Origin: Siderastrea radians
Taxonomy: Eukaryota; Cnidaria; Anthozoa; Scleractinia; Rhizangiidae
Assembly (NCBI GenBank): GCA_964017195.1
Contig: OZ024900.1
Location: 27,273,929 to 27,337,928, forward strand
Direction: 5' to 3'
DNA length: 64,000 nucleotides
Positions 22,703 to 34,500 of the stretch are shown in pieces. The position numbers and the translations under genes were made by a program. The notes beneath the pieces were generated by a model, which saw nothing but the letters and a program-made list of their open reading frames with translations, was not told where the DNA came from and ran no database searches. Position 1 is the first letter of the stretch; every line of letters begins with the position of its first letter.

Positions 22703-25700
22703 AACTGGGAGCTGTGAAACGACTACTTTAAATCTTCCTATTTTGATAGAACTGTAACAATCTGGAATTCCATTTCCTACTTCATAGTTGCTCAAAGCAA
22801 TTCTCTAGGTCGTCAACTTAACAAAGAATGAAATTCTTCTTTACATTGTCACTACTTGTTCAAACAGCCGAGTGATAATAATAAAGAAAGTGATCACCAA
22901 ATATCTCTGGATAAATGTCTCGATATTTGGACAATTAAGAAATGGATGGAGAACAGTAAGGTGAATATGCATTTTTATATCAGGGATTTAAGGTCATTCC
23001 CCCGAAATAAAATTTAACAAACGATTTTTGTCAAACTTTCACAAGTTGTTATCTATCGTGCAGTGTTTTGAAAATAAAATAAAAAGAATAGGTCCCCATG
23101 TCCGTTTACGAGAGATCATCGTCTCAAGTTACTCCAAAATTCCTTCGAATTTCGCCTGACGAAAACATGTTTATTTGATCAGTTTACGCTACTTTCCGTA
23201 GGAACAGGAAGCACATAATTAAAACAAATCTTGAATCAATATAATGTACTAGATGTAAAATATCGATAACAAGGAACAATTTACTAGAAGTTTTATGGCA
23301 GATGCTCGAAGCATCAGACGAAATTGACTTAAAACCTTCCTTACGTGTGTGTTCTCGAAGCCGTGATTTCATTTCCGTGAGTAACGCGTTTCTAGTAATA
23401 ACTTTTTCCAACGTATGTTTTTTTTTCTAACTCTTTGAACAAAAAGAGGATGAATGGTAGGTCAAAGATATTTGGAAAACAAGATAGGTCCACATGCTTG
23501 TTTAAGAGTAAATAACTATTCTTTTCTCTGGTGAGCTTAGCCTCATAGGAAACCCATTACTCCCTGGAGGTGCGCGCGCTGTGAGCGCGCGCTCGACAAA
23601 TCGTGCGCAGTAAGGATGCGTAATGCAATACATGGGAATGACCTTAAGGGTTAACAAGCATAATGCAACTCTTCCCGCAGCGGGTCGAAGGTCTTCAGCT
23701 CTCGATTGCCCTGTTCCAGGTGACCAGCAAGCGCATTGCCATTTGGCTGGTTATCTATTTCTTCTCCCTTTCAGTTATAACTTCTAATTTACTTGACAGC
23801 TTTTGCTTTCACAAAACAAAGGTTACAATTCAAAAAAAGAAAAAAATTTTCTGAAGAATTTACAGGCGGCCGATAGTCTCTCCCCCCCCCCTCCCCTTTT
23901 CCTAAGGAAAACAAAAACTTTAGTAGTTCTTGGTTTCCGGTGACCTGTTATAGACAATTTGCACTTCCGGTATGTAAGGAATTAAGTAATCACTAGCCTG
24001 TGTAATCGCTGACCCTTACCAAACCAAATGTCCTCAAAAACAGAGACATAAACATTTAAATGCTTACCTTTACTTAACTTCCATACGCAGCAATACTCGA
24101 AACAATGGAATTAGACTCCTCTCTAGCAATAATTTTTTCGTAACCACCACTACTTGAGACACAGAAGTAAAAGAGACTTCGGTGACCTGCTTGGCGCAAT
24201 TAGCCTTTCGTGTACGATCAGTCACCGTATTCCCTTTAAAAACATGATTTAACACGTCTGCAGCAATTGTTATGTAGTTCGTCAATAAATTCCCTGAAAT
24301 TTTCTGCGCTCATAGATGGAAAATTCTCATTCAGTAAGCCTTACGTGTAGTTGTCTTTGTTTGCCGCGCGACACCAAGAGGACTAAGTCCAAGTGACGGA
24401 CGACGATCACGAACGACGAAAGGAATGCAACTTCCATTTTATGAGTCGGCGTCGTGCGCTCGCACGACCGCCGCCTAAAAAAAAGGGAGGAAGGGAGGAA
24501 GGAAGGAAGGAAGGAAGGAAGGAAGGAAGGAAGGAAGGAAGGAAGGAAGGAAGGAAGGAAGGAAAGAAAATTCGCAGCTACCCGTTTCGAATATGATCAC
24601 GTACGAGTACATTTTGCTGCCAAGTGAATTACTCCTTTTAGTGTGTTACGAAGGAGCGGCATGTCACAACAACACTTTGCTTTCCAACTGGAAAATCCGA
24701 ACAACCCAAATTGTTCTTTACTGCAAGGGTAAGGCCATGGACATAGGGAGTCGAAATTAAACGACAAATTAAGTTGCTCGCTAAAAAGGACCCCCAAACA
24801 TCTAAAATCTTCTGCTAACTTTGTGAACGACTATTCACGACTAAAAAACCTTTAATTCAGCACCTAAATTCACCATCAACGCTTCTTTTACTAATTTATT
24901 CAAATTTTCAGTTGCTTCAATGCCATTAATGGCGTATCTCCTGAGTATACTCCATACCTATAATGCCCTGATTTACTGTGACAAAGCGCTAGCGCATGCT
25001 CTATGATCTATGGCGACGTTCGCAAGCGGTCAGGTGTTTCTCGCATGCCTTTTGTAGCCCAGGGACTAAGAGTATGTCTGATAATCGTCTATCATAGGAC
25101 AGCATTTTATTTGAGGAACAAAACACAAATGAGACTCGAGGATTTATTCATCCCATTAACTATGTCAAAATATTTTAGTTTGGTTATTAACAAACACAAG
25201 GCCATGATAAATTTGTAGTACATACGCCGTTTGGAAAGCCTATAAAGCGCTTACCATTCGCAAAGAAAAGCACAAACATTCAATAAAAAAAAAGTGAATA
25301 AAAGTAAATACACAATAAATTGTATGAGGGGCTATATCGCGAGGTATTTACAGCGAGAGGAAACTTTTCATGACTAATATCGAAGCGGAAGATGAGCTTG
25401 AGAGAAACATGCAGGGAAAGAACGATATTAACTTAGGTTGGTGGCTCAGAGTTTGCCCCCTTCCCCCAGAGAATAGCAATCAAAGCAAAAAAAAAAAAAA
25501 TGAAAAGAAAAAAAGCAAGAACGCATATGCTTTAAAAATATCTAAAACGCTCATTTAAACTGGTGTAGCTGAATGGTAAGCGCTCTATGTGATGAGTTCC
25601 CTTTCACTCGCTGATTTGGAATCTTAAAACCCAGTCTGTGCACCAAAACCTCACGTGCAACTATTCACGAAGCTGATGAAAAAAAAAAGTACTTTTTGGT

Positions 25701-25992
25701 ACCGTTTGAGTTTCGCTATTTTAAAAAAGTATCCAGAAAACTTAGTATTAAAAAAATCACGAACATGCGAGTTCTCTGCGAGTGAAAGGGTTAAGGAAAT
25801 ATGATTAGATGTTCTGGCAGATTCTGTCTCTGTTCTTTGAAGGCAGGAAGCCGCGTAAGAACGAGCAGTGACATCATTGATCTGTTTGAAGGAGGAAAAC
25901 ATCAGCGGACGCGACCAACAGCTCGAGCCGGCAATGCTGTCAGCGGTATGTTCTTGTCGTCACGGCAAAGGATGGGTAATGCATGTGTGAAG
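22703..25992. other. Intergenic, homeobox to DNAJC7, copy 2
   Basis: Counterpart of 1506..5574 without the Harbinger-type insertion. It holds the GCGCGCGC hairpin (about 23572..23592), a C-run, and the GGAA microsatellite at about 24487..24565. No gene is recognised. Confidence 0.55.
24487..24565. repeat. (GGAA)n microsatellite, copy 2
   Basis: Same locus as 3300..3361 but longer, with a changed left border (AGGGAGGAAGGGAGG). Confidence 0.9.
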
Positions 25993-28551
25993 TTAACCAA
26001 ACGTGAATTGAAATCCACCTGGAAATCCGCCGGACGAAAAACCGCTGGCTCCACCTACAGAACGAAATATGATACGACCATGATAAATTCACCCTAACAC
26101 ACTGCACTCTCTTTAAACGACGTTAAACAATCACTCGGGTAAGCCAACGACCAGCTGACAGTTTGAACTAACCGGAACCAATCAAAACTAACTTTCATCA
26201 TCATGTCATAGGAATCCGACATTGCAAAGTGCCAAACAGTATGGGAGCGCGTAAAGACGCGGCTGGACAAAATAAGCAAGGATGCCACACATCAGGATAA
26301 AACAAATTCCCTGACTTTTCCCTCACCATGCATGATCAATTGTTTGGCGGTAAAGCCACAAAAAAGTTGACTCTAAAACATTTTTTGAAAAAACATTACC
26401 TTACCAACAATAAAAAAATCATTATAAAACCTAGTGGGTGGCATTTGAGGTTTGTGCGTGACTGCTCTGCAGTATTTGAGGGGTCTGAACGCTATACTTA
26501 CCTCCAGGCCCACCAAAGCTGAAGCCGCCGAACCCGGGCCCTCCAAAAAACGCTTGAAATATTGTATTGGGATCAAAATCTGAGAAAAGTCAAAAAAGGC
26601 AATCATTAATAAATAGACTCTGACTACCTGTCAGTTTGGGTTTGAATTCAAGTTTGTGTGACTCAGTCAGTTACTTTGCGTGACAACTCGTCACTTTCTT
26701 TTGCAGTTCGTTTATTAAAATGACAGTAATAGTAAATCTTCTAAAAGAGCAAGTAGCAGTTGGGAGATAATTTCATCATTCTGGACTCTGTAAGAAAAAA
26801 ATATGCAATGAGAGAAAATTAAAACGATGACTTGCAATTTAAGGTCGAACTGCAGTGGGAGCGAATGCTACCAGCGAAAGCCAAGCTCTCCAAAGTGATT
26901 CCCGTATTGACATGGTAAAAACCTACAGGCAAGGGTGCAAACTAATAACACAGTAATGAAATTGAAGTTAACTGTCGGGTGATAGCGAAATCGGTACCCC
27001 CTGTCGATGATAAGGAACTTAAGTAGTTACAGTTACGAATTTTATTTTGTTAAGATACATTGGAAGGAAGAGTGGGGAGGACCAGGCCACTTTTAGCAAA
27101 AAGTCGTTAAGACATTGAAGAGTTTCTGTTCCACACAATCCAATAAAAAGTTTCTTGTGCACGTAAAGCAGCACTCGGTAAGGCGCTACAGAGACCGCGC
27201 CCCAGGTCAATACAAAGCGCCGCAAACATACCTCCTGGCATAAAGCCGTCTTCCAGGTCTTGTCCCGAGTCATATCGCGCTCTCTTCTTTGGGTCTGATA
27301 ATACGCTGTACGCTTCATTTACCTAAAATAATCAACAGCAGTTACAAGGACAGTCAATCCTTCCGCTGGATTGAAAAAGACGTAATAAAACTGCAATATT
27401 AATGAAAGACCGATTGATCCATAACTTCTGTCAGTTTTTACGATCGTTCACTTTTCTTTTGGTTATAAAGCTCAATCTGTAATACAAAACGCCTGCAATA
27501 TATGTTTTAGTCCTCGGCTACTAAGTACTATTCGCTTCAGTTGTTACATGCAATAACATCTACTAGTTCGTACATAACTTGGTCGCGTTTGGCCTCGTAC
27601 CTCATTCAGCACTGAGGCCATCGGGTAAGCTTTTCCGAAACCAAAGATGTTTGTCAGGATAGCACACATTGATTGACTTCCTTCTACAATACTTCAGTTC
27701 ATTCGATAAACCTCACAAACCTCTTTAAACAAAACTTCTTCCTGCTTTTTTAGTTCTTCTGATGTACCTGAGTGACGATCTACACAGACACAAAAAAAAT
27801 CCTCTCACTTTTCGTGGTTCACCAAAACTACAATGTAGATGATTAGCCTGCAGGCACAAGTATTTTAATAGAACATAAACAGATATGTCTTAAAATAAAT
27901 GTCTTCAAAGAAACAGATGAACTCTATGCACTGGATATAAATTCATGTAACGCCTTGGAGGTTTAGCCAGCCTATATAGGCCTGCAGGCCCTAACCTACC
28001 ATTTTTTTCAAGATTTCCATCAATTGACAAATTGAAATTGAATTTTGGCTGGGACAAAAAACTATCAATACTGATGGTAGCCATGCCAGTTTCAGTTTCT
28101 ACCGTTTCCACATGATACAATCACATAATTGAGACTTATGGGCTTCCTCATGAACAAGTTATCCTTTCGCTAGTACACCTTGTATAGAAATTTGAGTTAG
28201 ATCACTGTCAGAAATACAAGTGTAAACTCTCACAGGCATTATGTTCAGAGTCTAATCTAACCTGGGTGATGTTTGAGTGCTTCCTTTTTGTAAGCTTTCT
28301 TTATAGCTTCCTCTGTTGATCCCTTGGGAATTCCTAAAATTTTGTAGTAGTCTTTTCTTTTACTTTTTTTCAATTCCAATTTTGCTTCCTCTAGCATCCG
28401 TCGATATTCTAAAAAAAAGAAACGAACAAACAAACAAATAAATAGATAAAAATAAGAATAAATAATTATTTTGTTAAACAAATTGCCAAATTACCCAAGG
28501 AATGTTTTATATAACTAATGCAGAAATATTTATTATTATTATTATTATTAC

Positions 28552-28583
<32 letters not shown>

Positions 28584-31500
28584 AATTATTAATTTCTTGT
28601 CTTTCAGCAGCAATAACTTATGGATCGGCTTAACTAATGTCCTGGTTCTGCACTGACTGTTGCCTTCCACGTCATGCTTATCCTTTCTAGGGCAGCCATT
28701 CACAATTTTCCCTGAAGGGTACATGGGTACGTGGTGTGTTAAGAACCCCAACTGCCAGCAAACTGAAAAGATGCTTTTAGGTTTCACATTAGAACCTGAC
28801 TGGAAATCAAAACAGTCTGGTTCTTTGGAAATGCTACCTCTGTATTAAGACTAAATGCTCACAGTAACACAGGAACAATAATTTTAATCTGTGATCGTGC
28901 ACACGAGATTCCTTACCTCTGGACCGATCCATTTTACAAACTTTCTCGTAATCTCTTACAGCTTCTTCATATTTCTCTGATTCCATGTAACTTAAAACCA
29001 AAAACAAAAGAACACATTTTGTAATTCTGCTTAACAATATTTGACTCTTTTACTCCCCAGATTAATCCTAGCTCAGTCCTTTAGGCTCTGGGTGGAGAAA
29101 ACAGCATTTAAGCCTTTATTTGTAGTATATATTATTTCCTCATCGTCCAGTGTTTTGTGCCATGATGATGTAGTCTGACCATATCCATTCTTTGATTGGG
29201 AAAGTGGGCTGAAATAATGAATGCCATTTGTGTCCCATTCCGACACCTGGTCTCATTCTTAGTTAAAACTGTATTAAGCATTTTAGAACATTCCAATGGA
29301 CTTTTCACTTTGTAAATGCATTACCACTACAAGTATCTAGCAGAACATGAATTATTAAAATAGAGGGGTGGGGTGGGTGGGGGGGGGGGGCAGTCACTAA
29401 CCATCTCCCTCGTTTGATGTAAGCCTTGAGGTATGTGTGGTCCAACTCTATTGCTTGACGGCAGTCATCAATGGCTTGCTCTGTTTTGTTAAGCTGAAAA
29501 AAGTTCTTAACTCATTGATAATTCATATAACAAAGTATGATGGAATTTGATTGATACCAGATAACATAATTTTATGCTTTTTGTTTTTTAATCCTCCATT
29601 TCTCCGAGAAAATAAGTTTTGAAAGACAACATGATATTATTGTAATCTTACAGTCAAGAGAGTTTGATCAGGATATTGATTACCCCACCTTTTGTCCAAA
29701 AACACTCCACTTTAAAACAGTATTTCCAACACTCAATTCCAACACATTTTTTTTCTTGCTGGTTGATGATGATACATGTAAACAATCCACCTTGACACTG
29801 TGATAAAGGCACTTCTTGCAAAAAAGTGAATAATTCCCTGCAAACATTTCAATTTTTCATTCCATGATTCCACTTAAGACTAGGTTAACCATTTTCCCTT
29901 TATTTCAGCAAACATGTCATTGTACAAACCCTACGTTACCTGGCTCTGAATATCATTCACCCAGTCATTCTCCCCCACCAAAATTAATAATTCTCATAAA
30001 AAAGAGCTGTGCATACTTTTGAGCTAACAAGTGCTCTGTTGTAGTAAAGTTTTGCATTTGTTGATTTATTGCGGGGATCAACTGTTAATGCCTCACTGTA
30101 GATGTTATAAGCTTCCTGGAATTTTCCACTGGAGAACAATTCATTGCCTTCTTGCTTCTTTGACTGTAGTCGTTTGGCTTTCTACAAAGAAAAAAATAAT
30201 AATGAAAATCTCAATGTCACCATGTCGTGAATGGGAGATGCTTGTTTTTACTTTTTTGCCTAAAGAATAATAAGGTAGGTCACTTAGTCAAATCAGACCT
30301 CCTTGATATGTTGGCTAACCAGGGACCAGATTCAAAAAGCAATCCTACAGTAAGATTTTTCTTACATGTACGCATTGTTAGAAAACGACAGACTATAGTT
30401 CAGAAAAATTACTTAGGGTTCATCTTAACTTAGCAGGTCCTCATGAGTCCTACCCCGATAAAATTATTTATTTTAATACCCAACTCGAGCATGTAAATTA
30501 AAGAAATGAAGATGATTACAAAGTTACTTGCCTAGTATCACAGATACTGTACTTTCTCAATTTAATGCCGGAGGCAATTATTTAAAACTAGCCTCATAGA
30601 CCCAGGGTTTATTTGAACCCGACATTTATTCAGGGCCTGGCATTTAATTAAAATGGTTTTTTTTTCATCATTTTTGGTAACCTTGTTTCTTTGGCTACAA
30701 ATACTTTAAGTCTGCTAAAATTACAGCAAAATGTAGCACAACATGGGTAAAACAGTCCTAATAAGAGAAGAATTGCGTGTTTAGTAGTGTGTGGAGTACC
30801 TTGCACCAACGTCTTTTAGTTGGAGTGAGTACTGTAGTAGTTAATGAACCTTTCTATACTTGGTTTAACTAATTTTCAATAAGAATCTGTAACATAAAGG
30901 TTCAGTTTCAAGTAAAAGCTGGACCTCAAATAGATGCCGGTACCCTTGAATAAATGCTTGAGGCAAATGTTAATTTTTCCCTGGCAGTGGGGGGGGGGGG
31001 GAGGGGGGGCAGGTGTGATTCATGACATCATACATGTGATGGATCACATCATGTCATTGTATGTGACAAATGAGTTTGCCAGAAATTTCTAACTTTGTAC
31101 CTTCAAGGCTATTCTTGCTTTCTTGTGATCAGGGTCATTTCTAAGGACTTGATTGAAATGCTGGTAAGCTTTGTCAACAAAATCCTGAAATACGAAGCAA
31201 GACATTTACCAACTGTTTTCCTAAATTCAAGTATAAACGGGAGTATTATCACATCACACTGCAGCTGCTTCTGAGCTCCTGCTCCTGTGTTGTCTAAACT
31301 TACAATAGATTGCTAATCAGTCTCTCTGGATGGGATCACAAAAATTTGGATTTATCAACTTAGTTGATGAAGTAAATTGGCCATTGTAGAAAATATTCAC
31401 ATTTCATGCATTAGCCCTTCATCAGAGGAAAGAGCTAACGCTTGAAACGTCAAGCTCAAGACAGATACCAAAAAAAAAATTTGCAAACAATTTCTTCCAA

Positions 31501-34500
31501 AAAGACTTTGACAATTCTTGATAGCAGAACAAAGAAGGCTAACTTAGTTGTTTGATATTTAATAGTACATGCAATTTATGCTACTGAATTACACATGGAA
31601 GACAAATTACCTGATAATAAAGACAAAGTCCTTTGACATAAAGAGCATCTGAATTTATCATGTCATCCCTTAATATATTCCTGGGGACAGAATATACACA
31701 ATTTAAAAGTTGATCAAGTTTCCAGAACAGACATAAATGGATGATTTTACTTACCAGTACTGAAAATGTTTTTATCAACTTTTGCAAGCAAAACATGTCT
31801 TTCTGGTTATGATTCAAGGCCCAGTTTTTCAAGGCAACAATAAAAATCTCACCCAGGATTTAACGGTAATCACCTATTTCGATGATGTCACAATGTGGAT
31901 TCTGATAATTTCTTTTTGTAAGACTTACTCTCAAACTAACAGTTTGAGAGTAACTATTGACCACAATACATAACATCAGAAGTTTCTTTCAAAGTTGGTT
32001 ACCAGTGGTGCTCTGTAATCCATTTGAACTCAAGCACCAAGGGACCAACTGTGTCTTGATGTTCAGTCAATTACTTCTGAAAAATAATTATTGCTCAGAT
32101 AGCTGCCTACTTTGGTTGGCCCTGGCATCTGCTTCAAAAGTTGTTAAAACTAAAGTACTGGTAACACTGTAGATTAAAAGTTTGACTTACTGTACATCAG
32201 TCAAAGCATCACTGTATTTTCCCATCAAGCAATAAGCTTCTGCTCTCATTACTTTATACAGTAAACATGCCGGACAAACTTCAAGAATGTGATTCATACA
32301 GAACACCACCTAAATAAATAAAAATAGATGTACTGTTTGAGTGTTATGTTCTATTATGATGCTTATTTTTATTGTGTAAAATTGTACATGAACGTACATG
32401 TACCATTATGTGCTCCCCTCCTAACTCTCAACTGGAGATCTATTACCACAAGGTAATAATAGTTCAGTACCGATGTATCATATCTGTACAGCATTTCTAG
32501 CAAGAACAGCGATCATTTACTTTACACTTCTTCTTTTCAAGGAAGCAATTATTTGGAAAAAGCTTTATACAAGAATTTGAGAAGTAATCAATAAATACAG
32601 TTCCCAGTATGTCTACCAGTAAACTCTACTCAGTCAGAAAGGAAATGGAATTTTGTAGCTCTTTTTATCAAATTTTATGATCCACAACTGTTCTGCATAT
32701 TTTGCTACTATTCCTCTTTTTCTCATTTTTAATGATGACCACACATTGAGAAATGACTGTTGAATGCATTTGCAAGGAGACTGCATACTACGCTAGTCCT
32801 TGTACCTTTCTGTAATCCTCTTTATCATGAGCTTGAAATGCTGATGACTCATATTCCTGAACCATGTGTGTGGTGCGCAGCTGGTGATCAAAATTTCAAA
32901 TAAATTAAATAAAAAATGCTTCATGCACAGTCCATGGAAAACATATAATATAATAATGGGCTGTCTAGCAGCACAGATGAAGGGATGTGAGGATTTATTA
33001 CAGAACAAGTACTTCTAGGTGTATTGTCAAAGTGCAAAACCAAGCTTTACAAGAATTCCCAGAAGAAGGTTATTCCAAATAAACAAAAAAGAAAACATGT
33101 TCTATTCACTCCTAAAAGACACTGACCTAGGCTATTAATCAATGAACTCAGAAATCATGAGTTCTTGCTTGTGAGAAAACACAATTTTATTATTAATGCA
33201 TGAACTTGTTATGATTTCACTTGATATAGAATGGTTCCCATCAGGTTTAATGATGGACAACCCGTTATGTTGTTGTCCGTGTTGTTGCTCCACCAGAGGA
33301 ACACAGTTCATACACTTGATATAAAACCATTGAAGATAAATACATCAAAATGAAACATTATCCATGATGTTAAATCACAGAGATATATGTATTGATCTGA
33401 TCAAAACAAGAATGAAATTTATTTTTTTAGTATACAGCAACAGGGTTTGACTACATAGGCAGATACATTTTGATGATCACACCCATGTGCCCATTCACTA
33501 CAAGCACAAGTCTCACATGATACCTGTACCACACAGCAGGGGGCCATCTCAATTCTTATGCTGGGGACATACTTACATCATTTTGAGCATCCTTATTTTT
33601 GGGGTCCTTTTCAAGAACTTTCTGCAGATAATTGGTCGCATTTCGAATAGAACCCATGACAAGGTGACATTTGGCAGCCCTATAATAACCCTGTAAATGT
33701 AAACACAGTTGAGATCACTACTGTAAAGTCAAATCCACATATTAAACAAACATATGTTGAGTGGACAATCTTTTCCTACCCAAGAACCACATTTCTGTGG
33801 ATCTCTCTCCAGGATTATCAATTTTCATGGGCCTCAAGACGTGTTAGTGATATTTAAATACCAAATCTCTACATAAGATTTTTTTATTTTGCGCATATTA
33901 CAGAGAACATACATAGAAATGTAACAATACAAGCACGGTAGTAGTAATACATAATAGGAAATAATAAGGCAAAACGACAGCTAAGTGAAAGAGAAAGTAA
34001 ATACGTTCCTCTACACATTAATGAATATACATACTGGTAATTAACATTTTTTTACGAGGGCGGGCTGGACGTCGAATGATAGATAACCAACGAGGTGCCT
34101 AGCTTTGAGTTGGTTATAATCATTTGATACCAAGCATCAATATCAGTGTCAATTTTCTCAAAAACTGGATGTTTTTATTCAGAAGGGTTCATGGTATTTG
34201 TACTAAAAACGGAAAATTGCATTAAAACTGTGTAGCGCGTGTAAATCGAGATATTCTTGAGGTAAATTAAAATTATTGTCTCTGCGCTTGAAATAGAAAA
34301 TGGGGGAAAATCCTCAGACCTTTCGAGACTGCTGTCTCTTCTTCAGTGAGAAATAATGCCGTTAAGCAGTAACGCGCGTCGGTTAATTTGAAAGTCAAAA
34401 ATGCATGTATCTACGACACGCGCGCGCTAAAAAGTAACAATCAGAGAAACGTAAAGTCAATGTTCATGCCATTTGGTTGTAAAGTCTTGTGACGGAAGAT

